Assembly (NCBI GenBank): GCA_900143635.1
Contig: FREY01000003.1
Coordinates: forward strand, 1 to 64,000
Direction of reading: 5' to 3'
Origin: Rhodobacteraceae bacterium Alg231-04
GTDB taxonomy: Bacteria > Pseudomonadota > Alphaproteobacteria > Rhodobacterales > Rhodobacteraceae
DNA: 64,000 nucleotides
Shown one piece after another: positions 47,500-56,604 of the stretch (position 1 is its first letter; each line of letters starts with the position of its first letter). The notes beneath the pieces are model-generated. The model was given only the letters and a program-made list of their open reading frames with translations, was not told the DNA's origin and ran no database searches. Made by a program: the position numbers and the translations under genes.

Positions 47500-47531
47500 G
47501 TGGTTCCTACAATTACGACTAGGGTCTTCAT
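47484..47531 (-). CDS. ilvBN leader peptide (15 aa, branched-chain rich)
   Basis: ATG at 47531 with an AAGGAG site encodes MKTLVVIVGTTRMGR and then TAA (47486-47484). Five of the first eight residues after K/T are Leu, Val, Val, Ile, Val, the hallmark of leader peptides that sense branched-chain aminoacyl-tRNA. The reading frame ends 25 bp before a terminator in front of ilvB. Attenuation of ilv genes by such leaders is established in proteobacteria; here all parts (peptide, antiterminator, terminator) are visible. Confidence 0.85.
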   Translation of the reverse strand: MKTLVVIVGTTRMGR

Positions 47532-47793
47532 GGCCCGAGGCTCCTTCATGCGTTGCCCGGGACATTATGTGCAGCCGCAGAAAGCGTCAACAGGCAAAAG
47601 GAAGTTTTTAGGGGATGATTTGTCATTTTCTTGCGCCAGAGGGGCTGTTCGGTGAAATTTTCGAAAAGCCTGGCCGCGAAATTCTGCTGTTTACGCATGA
47701 AACCGGCATGAAATTGTCCGGAATTGACCAGACCGGGGCTATCTGCGGCGCAATTCTGACCGTGATAGTTGTATTCGTTCTGAGAGGTTTGTC

Positions 47794-48654
47794 ATGGCAA
47801 AACTACGGGAATTATCAGCATTGGTTGATCTGGGGCGCTACCCTTTGGACCGCCCCGGCTCTGCGGCCTGGACCAGGATGATTGCGGATGTGCAGCGTGA
47901 TCTTGCGGCCGATGGCTGTGCGGTTCTGCCGGGTTTTGTTCACCGGCAGGGTGTGGCCACCCTCGCGGCCGAGGCAGATCGCGTCGCCGATAAGGGGCAC
48001 CGGTCGTTCAGCCGGACCAACGCCTATTTCAGTCAGGATGATCCGCATCTGCCCGAGACCCACCCGGTGCGGCAGTTTTATGATCGCTCAAATGCCTTTG
48101 TTCCGGCCGACAATTTCGGCACCAACAGCCCGCTGCGCCAGATTTACGAATATGCCAATTTCATGCCCTTTGTGCGCGAAGCCCTGAGCGAGCCCGAGGA
48201 CAGGTTCTTTCGCTACGACGATCCGCTGGCGGATGTGATCATCAATATGGTGGAGGAGGGGGACGGCTTTCCCTGGCATTTTGACACCAACAATTTCACC
48301 GTGACTCTGGCGATCCAAAATGCCGAACACGGTGGCGCGTTTGAGTATGCGGCGATGCTGCGCAGCGCTACGGACGAAAATTTCGGTGCCGTGGCCCGTG
48401 TGCTGGAAGGGCAGGACAGCACGGTGCAAAAGCTGGAGTTACAGCCGGGGGACCTGCAGATCTTCCGGGGCCGTTATTCGCTGCACCGGGTGGCGCCGGT
48501 CCACGGCAAGCGGCGGCGCTATGTCGGGATATTCTCTTTTGTGGAAACCGAAGGCATGTGCGGCGGGGTGGAGCGAACCAAGCAGCTATATGGGCGGGTG
48601 CTGCCGCGACACCATGAACGTGAAGGTCTGCGACAGGATGCGCTGCGGGATTGA
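47794..48654 (+). CDS. 2-oxoglutarate/Fe(II) oxygenase (HalD/BesD-like sequence family)
   Basis: A 286-residue non-haem iron dioxygenase-fold protein. The iron facial triad is HFD in GFPWHFDTNNFTVTLAIQN plus the distal His in SLHRVAPVHGKRRRYVGIFSF, with the Arg cluster binding 2-oxoglutarate. The overall sequence resembles the group that contains BesD/HalD amino-acid halogenases. However, the Asp of HxD is kept, which predicts hydroxylation instead of halogenation. The ATG follows a GAGAGG site. Probable substrate: a free amino acid, by family inference. Confidence 0.7.
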   Translation: MAKLRELSALVDLGRYPLDRPGSAAWTRMIADVQRDLAADGCAVLPGFVHRQGVATLAAEADRVADKGHRSFSRTNAYFSQDDPHLPETHPVRQFYDRSNAFVPADNFGTNSPLRQIYEYANFMPFVREALSEPEDRFFRYDDPLADVIINMVEEGDGFPWHFDTNNFTVTLAIQNAEHGGAFEYAAMLRSATDENFGAVARVLEGQDSTVQKLELQPGDLQIFRGRYSLHRVAPVHGKRRRYVGIFSFVETEGMCGGVERTKQLYGRVLPRHHEREGLRQDALRD

Positions 48655-48725
48655 CCGGTTGCGGGTAGGCTTCCTGCCGCGCTACCTGTGGAGGTCAGTT
48701 AAGGCAGGACCGGGGAGCTCACATA

Positions 48726-49697
48726 TTGCCAGATGTTGTTTTACACCTGAGTGAACAGGATTTCGGCAAATCATACTCAGAGCCCTATCTCCGGCTTTAC
48801 GGCGTTATCTCTGAAATGCTGGAGGCTGAGGGCGCACAGCTGGTGCAGCGGGTCCAAACGCCGGATTTTGCGTTTGGCGTGCATGATTATGTCGACGGCC
48901 GCTTCAACGATGGGAACCTCCATATCGTTGATGACATGTCAGTCAGAATGCCTAATGTTCTGAATTCCGGCTTGGCCTATTTCAACGGGTTCTGGCATCT
49001 GGATCCTGCGGGGTGCCGTTGTTTCGGCAGTATTGGCGCGTTGGAGTATTCTGCAAACTCCATTGCTTTCCGGCACGCAAAGCCGTTTTTCATCCGGCTC
49101 CGGGAACGGCTCAAAGAAAACCGGTCGTCACGTTACAAGCAAACCAGACGAAAAACTGAACTGCCGGACGGCAGTATTGCTGTTTTTTTTCAAGGAGACT
49201 ATCCGCGAAAAGCCGGAGCGACGGCGTTTGACGACCTCTCGATGCTACGGGATGTGCTTCAGGGGGCTGGCGATCGTAAAGTTGTCGTGAAGCCGCATCC
49301 CAAAGTCACCGCGCTCGGTGAAATTGCGGTGCTCTGCGCGATGGCAGCGGAAGATCCGCGTATCGTGGTCACGGATGCAAATATTCATGATATTCTGGAG
49401 GCCAGCTGCGTATCGGTCTCGATCAATTCCGCCGTCTCACTGGAAGGATTCCTGCATAGGACGCCTGCGGTTCTTTATGGTCTGGCCGATTTTCACCACT
49501 TTTGTGAAACGGTGTCCGGGCCCGGCCAGTTTGCAGAAACACTAGAGCGGGCGATGCAGCGAACCGGCGGTTATGCCCAATACCTGACCTGGTATTTACG
49601 TCGCAATTGCCTTCGGATCAACGCCCCAGATCTTGAGGCAAAGATCTGGAAGATTTTTGCTGAGGCCGGGTTTCCGCCCGAACGTTTCAGATGCTGA
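48726..49697 (+). CDS. Capsule polysaccharide biosynthesis-like protein (KpsC/KpsS type)
   Basis: A 323-residue protein resembling the Capsule_synth (Kdo-transferase-like) family. RKVVVKPHPKV is the conserved KPHP motif and SVSINSAVSLEGFLHRTPAVLYGLADFHHF matches the second conserved block. The usual capsule export genes are absent, so it is an orphan. The start is TTG at 48726 with a CGGGGAG site 8 bp upstream. It lies 71 bp after the oxygenase gene and could be cotranscribed with it. Function is uncertain. Confidence 0.55.
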   Translation: MPDVVLHLSEQDFGKSYSEPYLRLYGVISEMLEAEGAQLVQRVQTPDFAFGVHDYVDGRFNDGNLHIVDDMSVRMPNVLNSGLAYFNGFWHLDPAGCRCFGSIGALEYSANSIAFRHAKPFFIRLRERLKENRSSRYKQTRRKTELPDGSIAVFFQGDYPRKAGATAFDDLSMLRDVLQGAGDRKVVVKPHPKVTALGEIAVLCAMAAEDPRIVVTDANIHDILEASCVSVSINSAVSLEGFLHRTPAVLYGLADFHHFCETVSGPGQFAETLERAMQRTGGYAQYLTWYLRRNCLRINAPDLEAKIWKIFAEAGFPPERFRC

Positions 49698-49703
49698 GAG
49701 CGT

Positions 49704-50348
49704 TCAAAACCCTGCCCCGGTTCCCTGCAGCATACCGTGTTCCAGCGCATATCGGGTGAGGCCGGCGGTTGAACTGATCCCCAGCTTGCGCTTGATGTTC
49801 TTACGGTGGGTCTCGACCGTGCGCACTGAGATATCCAGCGCCAACGCCACTTCCTTGTTGGATTTACCCTGTGCAAGCTCCAGCAGGATCGTCTGTTCGC
49901 GCCCAGTCAACGCCTCGCGGGCCTGACCGCCCGAGGGTTTCAGCGCGCCCTCGGCCCCGGTGCAAAGGTATTGTTTGCCCTGCATCACCGCGTCGATGGC
50001 TTCTTTGATTTCGTCCGTGGGAACATCCTTGAGGACATAGCCCATGGCGCCGTGGCTGAGGGCGGTTGAGATATATTCCGGGCTGTCATGCATCGATAGG
50101 ATCAGCACCCGCATTCCTGGCATCCGTTCCAGCAGGATTTCCGTGGCGCTGAGCCCACCCATACCGGGCATGTTGAGATCCATCAAAATAACGTCAGGCA
50201 TCAGGGCCGGGGCCTGTTCGACGGCCTCCTGACCGCTGGTCAGGCAGCCGGCAATCTCAATATCGTCATAGCTTTCCAGAATGGACTGGATGCCTTCGGC
50301 GACCATCGGGTGGTCATCTACGATCAAAACACGGATTGCGGCACTCAT
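49704..50348 (-). CDS. NarL/FixJ-family response regulator
   Basis: A 214-residue response regulator: receiver domain with Asp11/Asp12, phosphoacceptor Asp57 in VILMDLNMPGMGG and Lys in GYVLKDV, followed by a C-terminal LuxR-type HTH (LTGREQTILLELAQGKSNKEVALALDISVRTVETHRKNIKRKLGI). The partner kinase gene follows upstream at a 57-bp spacing on the same strand. The pair is divergent from a TRAP transporter operon that it probably controls. Confidence 0.93.
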   Translation of the reverse strand: MSAAIRVLIVDDHPMVAEGIQSILESYDDIEIAGCLTSGQEAVEQAPALMPDVILMDLNMPGMGGLSATEILLERMPGMRVLILSMHDSPEYISTALSHGAMGYVLKDVPTDEIKEAIDAVMQGKQYLCTGAEGALKPSGGQAREALTGREQTILLELAQGKSNKEVALALDISVRTVETHRKNIKRKLGISSTAGLTRYALEHGMLQGTGAGF

Positions 50349-50405
50349 GGTCTCTCCCCGGAGAGTATTTCAACTTCAAAGACTTGCGCGGCCCTTCTAA
50401 TGTCG

Positions 50406-51824
50406 TCACCCGGCCTGCGCCGCATCTCCCGGCGGCAGCATATGGCTGAGTGGCAGCCGGATTTCGATCACCGTGCCGCCTTGGGCTCCACGTGATGACA
50501 GAAGGCGCAAGGTGCCGTCAAGCTGTTCAATCCGCTCCTGCATGTTTCTGAGCCCGATGCCGGGGCCCATGCGATCGCGCGGTTCAGGCAGGCCGCAACC
50601 ATTGTCGGCGATGCGCATGGTGGCACCTTTCTTGTGGCCGCGCAGATCAATGGAAACCTTGGTTGCGCCAGCGTGGCGTTCGATATTGGTCAGCGCCTCC
50701 TGGGCAATCCGGTAGAGCGCGATCTTGGCGTCCTGATCCAGCCGGTTGCGAAAAACAACGGTGGAAAAATCGGTCTCGATCCCGGTGCGGGCGGCGAAGT
50801 CATCGGTCAGGGCTCGCAGGGCAGGGCCAAGGCCAAGATCGTCCAGCACGCCGGGGCGCAGGTCACGGCTGATGCGGCGGACCTCGGTGATGGCGGTGCT
50901 GAGATTGCCGAGCCCCTTGTCCAAAGGGTCCATCGCTTTTTCATGATCGCCGCGCGACAGGCGGCGGCGGGTGTTGTCCAGCGCATAGCGCACCCCGACA
51001 AGGATTTGGCTGATCCCGTCGTGTAATTCCCGCGCCACCCGTCCGCGCTCTTCTTCCTGTGCATCAAAGACCCGCTGTGTCAGCTCCTTCAGCTTGGCAT
51101 CCGCCAGTCGCCGCTCGCGGATGTTGAGCACCATACCGGAGGCAAAGACCACCAAGAGGGCGGTCAGGGCGATGGCGCCGATGTAGACAAAGGTACGCTG
51201 CACCCGTGCCTCAACCTCGGCCCGTGCTGCGGCTACTGATGCCAGCACATCATCAATGAAAACTCCGGTGCCCACCGCCCAGCGCCAGCTCTGGAAGCCA
51301 GTCACATAAACGATCATCTGCGCCTCTTCGCCGGTCGAGGGCTTTTGCCACATGAAGGTGTGCCAGCCTGCTCCCTGCCGGGCGAGGCGGATGAATTCAT
51401 CCACCACCGGCGTGCCGGTGCTGTCCGTCAGCCCGGTCCAGTTCTGATTGATCATGTCCGTCTGGCGCGGGCTGACCAGATTGGTGCCGTCATAGTCGTA
51501 GACAAAGAAAAACCCATCGGTGCCATAGATCATCGCCGCGAGGATCTGCATCACCTGTTGTTTGGCCTCTTCGTTTTCGGGGCTGGCGGATCCGTAGATG
51601 TAATAAAACCCGTTGCGCGCCTGGGTCACATAGTTGCGCAGCTCGGCCTTTTTGGCTTCCAGCAGCTGATGCTCCAGCGCGTCAATTTCGCGCTCGGCCA
51701 GGGCGCGCGACTGATGGGCCACCAGCACCGCAATCGCGGCCACCGCCACCACCAGCGGCAGCGTCGCCAGTAGCGACAGCTTTTGGGCATAGTTGATGCG
51801 GATGAGATCACGGAAAAGGCGCAT
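50406..51824 (-). CDS. Sensor histidine kinase with extracytoplasmic cache domain
   Basis: A NarX/DegS-type (HisKA_3) kinase of about 472 residues. TM1 (about 15-36), a periplasmic single-cache domain (about 48-190, GFFFVYDYDGTNLVSPRQTDMINQNW...TGVFIDDV), TM2 (about 213-236), a dimerisation helix with His268 in RVARELHDGISQIL, and the HATPase_c domain with GCGLPEPRDRMGPGIGLRNMQER. Cache sCache_2 sensors often bind organic acids, matching the TRAP transporter across the divergent gap. The start is either ATG 51824 or TTG 51860; neither has a good ribosome site. Confidence 0.88.
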   Translation of the reverse strand: MRLFRDLIRINYAQKLSLLATLPLVVAVAAIAVLVAHQSRALAEREIDALEHQLLEAKKAELRNYVTQARNGFYYIYGSASPENEEAKQQVMQILAAMIYGTDGFFFVYDYDGTNLVSPRQTDMINQNWTGLTDSTGTPVVDEFIRLARQGAGWHTFMWQKPSTGEEAQMIVYVTGFQSWRWAVGTGVFIDDVLASVAAARAEVEARVQRTFVYIGAIALTALLVVFASGMVLNIRERRLADAKLKELTQRVFDAQEEERGRVARELHDGISQILVGVRYALDNTRRRLSRGDHEKAMDPLDKGLGNLSTAITEVRRISRDLRPGVLDDLGLGPALRALTDDFAARTGIETDFSTVVFRNRLDQDAKIALYRIAQEALTNIERHAGATKVSIDLRGHKKGATMRIADNGCGLPEPRDRMGPGIGLRNMQERIEQLDGTLRLLSSRGAQGGTVIEIRLPLSHMLPPGDAAQAG

Positions 51825-52072
51825 GGGCGAATCGATACGCAATCCTGACACGGAAATCAAAGGATTGGCTGGGGGGATCTGTGACGCGGCAGGGCCTGGA
51901 GCGGCGCGATTATCCGATGGGCCCTGCGCAAAAAGTCAAAAAACTGACGGCTCTACGCAGTTTCGGGTATTCACAACGAATTTACTGTCGCTACTCTGAT
52001 CAGACTTAAAAACGATCCGCCTTTCGGCCAAAGCGCCGTGGGGCATAACAACTTTCGGGAGGAGAAACTCAT

Positions 52073-53158
52073 ATGGATCGCCGTTCTTTTCTAAAGACGT
52101 CCGCACTTGGCGGTGGCGCAGCAGCAGCCACCACATTGGCAGCCCCGGCCTATGCGCAGGGCAAGCGTACCCTGACCATGGTTCAGTCCTGGCCCCGCGG
52201 TTTCGCGGTTCTGGATGACGCCGCCAGCTATATGGTGGAAATGGTTGGCGCGATGTCCGATGGCAACCTGACCATCGACAAAAAAGCTCCGGGTGAGCTG
52301 GTTGGCGCACTGGAAGTGTTTGACGCCGTGTCTTCGGGCCAGGCCGACATGTACCACTCGGCTGACTACTATTTCATCGGTCAGCATCCGGGCTATGCCT
52401 ATTTCACCGCTGTTCCCTTCGGTGGCACCGCGCAGGAACTGACCAACTGGTACTACCACGGTGGCGGCGAAGAGCTGCACGACGAGCTGGGCCAGATCTT
52501 CAACCTCAAAGGCATGCTGGCTGGCAACTCCGGTTCGCAGTCCGGTGGCTGGTTCCGCAAGGAAATCAATTCTGCCGCTGACTTCAACGGTCTGAAGTTC
52601 CGTATGCCGGGTCTGGGTGGCAAAGTGCTGGGTAAACTGGGCGCCTCCGTTCAGAACATCCCCGGTGGTGAACTCTATCAGGCGCTGTCTTCCGGTGCTC
52701 TGGACGGTCTGGAGTGGGTTGGTCCCTTCGCGGATGAACGCGCCGGTTTCCAGGAAGTCGCCAAAGTCTACTACACTGCGGGCTTCCACGAGCCGGGTTC
52801 GGGCCTGTCCTGTTCCGTCAACCTGGACGTCTGGAACGACCTGACACCGCAGCATCAGGCGATCCTGCGCAACGCATCCATGGCAACCACCCACCTGCAG
52901 CTGTCGGAAACTCTGGCCAACAACGGTGCCGCACTGGCCCGTCTGCAGTCGCAAGGCGTCAAAACCCTGCAGTTCCCTGACGACGTTTGGGATGCCTTCG
53001 GTGCTGCCTCCAAAGAGGTCATGGACGAAAACATGGGCGACGAACTGTTCGCGAAAATCCGCGGCAGCTTTGAGGAAAGCCTCAAGACCTCCTCGTCCTG
53101 GATCCAGAAGTCGGACGGCTACTACGTTCAGCAGCGGAACCGCGTTCTGGGCGGCTAA
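52073..53158 (+). CDS. TRAP transporter substrate-binding protein, TakP-like
   Basis: A 361-residue periplasmic DctP-family binding protein. It has a twin-arginine signal (MDRRSFLKTSALGG to about 29, AYAQ cleavage). The mature part resembles the TakP/COG4663 branch (2-oxo acid or mannitol/chloroaromatic-type TRAP): SGQADMYHSADYYFIGQHPGYAYFTAVPFG and GLKFRMPGLGGKVLGKLGAS. The arginine in FRMPG is the conserved carboxylate ligand. A strong GGGAGGAG site precedes the ATG. A hairpin follows before dctQ. TakP of Rhodobacter sphaeroides binds 2-oxo acids such as pyruvate, so such a substrate is likely. Confidence 0.87.
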   Translation: MDRRSFLKTSALGGGAAAATTLAAPAYAQGKRTLTMVQSWPRGFAVLDDAASYMVEMVGAMSDGNLTIDKKAPGELVGALEVFDAVSSGQADMYHSADYYFIGQHPGYAYFTAVPFGGTAQELTNWYYHGGGEELHDELGQIFNLKGMLAGNSGSQSGGWFRKEINSAADFNGLKFRMPGLGGKVLGKLGASVQNIPGGELYQALSSGALDGLEWVGPFADERAGFQEVAKVYYTAGFHEPGSGLSCSVNLDVWNDLTPQHQAILRNASMATTHLQLSETLANNGAALARLQSQGVKTLQFPDDVWDAFGAASKEVMDENMGDELFAKIRGSFEESLKTSSSWIQKSDGYYVQQRNRVLGG

Positions 53159-53183
53159 GCCCAACACACTAACTTCAATATCA

Positions 53184-53210
53184 GGAAGGCCCTGCATGTC
53201 GGGGCCTTCC
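53184..53210 (+). repeat. Intercistronic hairpin between dctP and dctQ
   Basis: A 9-bp perfect stem (GGAAGGCCC with GGGCCTTCC) and 9-nt loop without a T tract. It could protect the upstream mRNA and allow more binding protein than permease to be made. Confidence 0.6.
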
Positions 53211-53274
53211 ATGCGGCATTTTCTGCGCCGCAAACTGAACGACCCGGTAAAAACGGGCGAGATCGGGGGAGATC

Positions 53275-54210
53275 ATGCAGGAAGTCACCACTGCCGGACT
53301 GGGGGATTCCCTGGCGGCACTCGGCAAAGGCGCATGGTGGGGCGTCACCAGCCTCGCCGAAGCCTTCTACAACATCGGATATGCCGTCACCCACCCGCAG
53401 CTCTGGCTGGACTGGTCTGACAAACAGGCGGTCATGCGGTTTGTCTACTATGGCGGCTCGACCGAGCTGTTCTTTGCCGTCCTGGCCATTGTTCTGGTGG
53501 TCACCGCTGTCGGTGTCTGGCATCGCCCTTTCATGTGGGGCTGCGTGCGGGCGCTGGAAGGATTTGCCAATACGGTTGGCCGTTTCTTCGCCTGGGCAGG
53601 CCTTCTGATGGTTCTGCAACAGATTATCATCGTTTTTCTGCAGCGGATCTTTACCCGGCCGGACATCGTTATCGGCTTTGGCATCCCGCTTCAGTTCGAT
53701 ATCAGCTGGTACGCCGAGGAGCTGAAGCTTTATAACGCTCTCGTAGTGGCGCTCTGTGCCTCTTATACCTTTGTGCAGGGTGGCCATGTGCGCGTCGATC
53801 TCATCTATTCTGCGGTGCGTTTCCGCACCAAGAAGGTGATCGACATGCTGGGATCGATCCTGTTCATGATCCCGATGGCGACGCTTGTCTGGATGTATGG
53901 CTGGTTCTTCATGTGGCGTCACCTGATCGTGCCGAAGCCCTCGGCTTCGGACACGCTGGACCGGCTGCTGTTGAAATCCCGCGCCATGCGCTGGAACGTC
54001 GAAACCATCGGTTTCAGCCCCAACGGGTTTACCGCCTACTTCCTCTTCAAGATCCTGCTCGTGGCTTTCGCCGGTATGATCTTCATCCATGCTGTTGCCT
54101 TCTTCTACCGCTCCTATCTGGAGTTCGTCGAAGGACAAGGCAGCGAAAACAAACACTTGGACAAGGATAGCCTTGGCAAGGGTGAAGAAGCCTATGAAGG
54201 CGTTCACTAA
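53275..54210 (+). CDS. TRAP transporter small permease (DctQ)
   Basis: A 311-residue small permease with four main TM segments (residues about 55-75, 95-120, 195-220, 255-280). It is longer than usual DctQ (about 160-220), as in the TakQ branch. The central motif VQGGHVRVDLIYSAVRFRTKKVIDMLG is typical of DctQ. It follows dctP after 116 bp and precedes dctM by 18 bp, so the operon is dctPQM. Confidence 0.88.
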   Translation: MQEVTTAGLGDSLAALGKGAWWGVTSLAEAFYNIGYAVTHPQLWLDWSDKQAVMRFVYYGGSTELFFAVLAIVLVVTAVGVWHRPFMWGCVRALEGFANTVGRFFAWAGLLMVLQQIIIVFLQRIFTRPDIVIGFGIPLQFDISWYAEELKLYNALVVALCASYTFVQGGHVRVDLIYSAVRFRTKKVIDMLGSILFMIPMATLVWMYGWFFMWRHLIVPKPSASDTLDRLLLKSRAMRWNVETIGFSPNGFTAYFLFKILLVAFAGMIFIHAVAFFYRSYLEFVEGQGSENKHLDKDSLGKGEEAYEGVH

Positions 54211-54228
54211 GTTTTAGGGGCAGAAACT

Positions 54229-56583
54229 ATGCTATTCGGACTTGATGGCGTCGAAATCGGCTTGATCATCGTATTCTTTTGTCTCTTCGGAGGCATCCTT
54301 TCCGGCTTCCCGGTGGCCTTTGCCATCGGCGGGGCGGGTATCATATCCTTCGGGATCATTGCATCACTGGACAGCGCCGGACTGCTGATCCACCAGGCCA
54401 TCGACACCTCGTCGACGGTCTACCGGGATCTGGTGAATTCTGGCATCAAGCCAGACACGATATCGGTCTTCCGATATCCCGAGCTGCCGCGCATCGCCGA
54501 ACCGGTCTTTGTAAAGGGCTGGGAGACCGCGCTGGATCGCAATGTCTCTTTCATCGTCAACCGCATCAACGAGCGGGTGCTGGCGGGTCAGTCGATTGAA
54601 ACGCTGCTGGCGGTTCTGATGTTCGTCCTGATGGGCATCACGCTGGAGCGGTCCAAGATTGCGGACGATCTGCTGACCACAATGGCGCGCGTCTTTGGCC
54701 CGCTTCCGGGCGGTCTGGCTGTGTCGATCGTGGTTGTGGGGGCCTTTCTTGCCGCCTCGACCGGGATTGTTGGCGCCACCGTGGTCACCATGGGCCTGCT
54801 GGCCCTGCCGACCATGCTGCGCAACAACTATTCGCCGGAACTGGCGACCGGTGTGATCGCGGCCTCCGGCACTTTGGGGCAGATCATTCCGCCTTCCATC
54901 GTGATCGTTCTGCTGGGTACGCTTGCGGGGGATCTCTATTCCGCCGCACAAGAAGCACGGGCACAGACTGCGGGCTGTACTGACGCGCTGACCTATCTGG
55001 GTGAGCCTGCGGTGGTTTCCGTCGGCACATTGTTCCAGGCTGCACTTCTGCCGGGGATCATGCTGGCGCTGCTTTATGCGCTCTATGCCTTTGGGTATGC
55101 CTTCCTTAACCCACATAAAGCCCCGGCTGTCGCCATGGGCGGTGCCTCCAAAGAGCCGATCACCCGCGCCGAAGGTTTCACCTGGTTCCTCGGTGTGCCG
55201 GTGGCGATCATTGTCGGCGCTGTCATGCTGGGATCGTTCAACGTGATCGGCAACCAGGACATCACCGTGTCCTCTTTCACCGATACTGGACGGTCTGCGG
55301 CCCTGCGTACAAACGTGGGTCCCGAATGTCAGGCCTCGATGATCGAGCTGCATGGCCAGTCGGCCTGGGACGCGGCGGTTGCCGAACAGGCAGAGATCAC
55401 CGCTGAGGGCACCTCGACTGAAACAACCCGTCTGAGTGATGAAGAGATCACCGCAGCGCGGGACGCCAAGGTTGCGGCCGCCGCACCGATCGGCACCGGG
55501 ATCACCATCCTAGTGGTGCTGCTGGCGGTGACCCTGGCCTTTGGTCGTGGGGTGGCGCCGTCGCGTGACGCCAAGCCGCTGATGCTCGGGGCCATTGGTC
55601 TCTTGCTGGTGCTGCTGGTGGATGTGCTGGCGGTCTCGCCGCTGACCTCCTCTGGGGGCATGGTGCTGATGATCGCCTTGCCCGCCGCACTGGCGCTATA
55701 TGGCGCGGCAGAAGCCGCGGCACGCTGTGCCAAGAACGATCTGATCCGGGTGGTCTTCCCGCCATTGGTTCTGATCGTTGCGGTGCTGGGGTCTATCTTG
55801 GGCGGTATCACCAACCCGACACCGGCAGCGGCACTTGGTGCAGGTGGTGCGATCATGCTGGCCGCCTACCGCAAGCTGCAGGACGAGGGCCGCTCGGCCA
55901 AGATCGTGCTGCGGTCCACCTTTGCGGTGCTGGTCTGCATTCTGGTTGGCATCAATTTTGACCTGCGGATCAACCAGGCCGATGTCAGCGTCGAGAGCTG
56001 GATTGCCTTCATCGTTGCCTATGGCGCCTATCTCTATGCGCTGTTCGGCCTGCTGTTCAGCTGCTGGGTCCTGTTCAAATCCGGTGTCCTGAGCCCGGTG
56101 GTGCGGGAAACGGCCAAGGTGACCTCAATGGTCTTCACCATTTTGATTGGCTCGCAGCTGCTCAACCTCGTGGTGATATCCTTTGGCGGTGAGCATTACA
56201 TCCAGCAGTTCCTGAAGAGCTTTGACAATGAGCTGACGGTCTTCCTGCTGGTCATGCTGGTGCTGTTTTTCCTTGGTTTCGTGTTGGACTTCCTCGAGAT
56301 CATCTACATTGTGATCCCGATTGTGGGGCCAGTTATCTATGGCGGGTCCTTTGACCCCAAATGGGTGACCATCATGGTGGCGGTGAACCTGCAGACCTCT
56401 TTCCTGACGCCGCCCTTTGGCTTTGCGCTGTTCTACCTGCGCGGGGTGGCCCCCAAGGAGGTGACCACGGGTCATATCTACCGCGGGATCCTGCCCTTTG
56501 TGCTGATCCAGGTGCTGGGATTGGGGATCTTGTGGTTCTTCCCAGCCATCGTGACCATCGTGCCGGCCTTGCTGTCGAACTGA
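54229..56583 (+). CDS. TRAP transporter large permease (DctM), extended form
   Basis: A 784-residue large permease, nearly twice the usual 425-450. Conserved DctM parts are LIIVFFCLFGGILSGFPVAFAIGG at the N-terminus, GTLGQIIPPSIVIVLLG before the first half ends, and FLGFVLDFLEIIYIVIPIVGPV with LTPPFGFALFYLRG at the C-terminus. Extra sequence lies at about 65-120 and mainly at about 305-600, with several added TM segments and a hydrophilic loop (about 360-415). I think this is a feature of the Roseobacter TakM branch. It ends at a strong terminator. Confidence 0.85.
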   Translation: MLFGLDGVEIGLIIVFFCLFGGILSGFPVAFAIGGAGIISFGIIASLDSAGLLIHQAIDTSSTVYRDLVNSGIKPDTISVFRYPELPRIAEPVFVKGWETALDRNVSFIVNRINERVLAGQSIETLLAVLMFVLMGITLERSKIADDLLTTMARVFGPLPGGLAVSIVVVGAFLAASTGIVGATVVTMGLLALPTMLRNNYSPELATGVIAASGTLGQIIPPSIVIVLLGTLAGDLYSAAQEARAQTAGCTDALTYLGEPAVVSVGTLFQAALLPGIMLALLYALYAFGYAFLNPHKAPAVAMGGASKEPITRAEGFTWFLGVPVAIIVGAVMLGSFNVIGNQDITVSSFTDTGRSAALRTNVGPECQASMIELHGQSAWDAAVAEQAEITAEGTSTETTRLSDEEITAARDAKVAAAAPIGTGITILVVLLAVTLAFGRGVAPSRDAKPLMLGAIGLLLVLLVDVLAVSPLTSSGGMVLMIALPAALALYGAAEAAARCAKNDLIRVVFPPLVLIVAVLGSILGGITNPTPAAALGAGGAIMLAAYRKLQDEGRSAKIVLRSTFAVLVCILVGINFDLRINQADVSVESWIAFIVAYGAYLYALFGLLFSCWVLFKSGVLSPVVRETAKVTSMVFTILIGSQLLNLVVISFGGEHYIQQFLKSFDNELTVFLLVMLVLFFLGFVLDFLEIIYIVIPIVGPVIYGGSFDPKWVTIMVAVNLQTSFLTPPFGFALFYLRGVAPKEVTTGHIYRGILPFVLIQVLGLGILWFFPAIVTIVPALLSN

Positions 56584-56604
56584 CGGGACGCATGAGTATT
56601 ACGG

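Noticed and set aside
47794-48654. A radical halogenase gene
   Set aside because: The halogenase-specific Gly/Ala in place of Asp is missing (HFD is present), so hydroxylase is the better reading.
48726-49697. Part of a capsule export locus
   Set aside because: No kpsE/D/M/T-like export genes or other glycosyltransferases nearby; only a single Kps-like protein.
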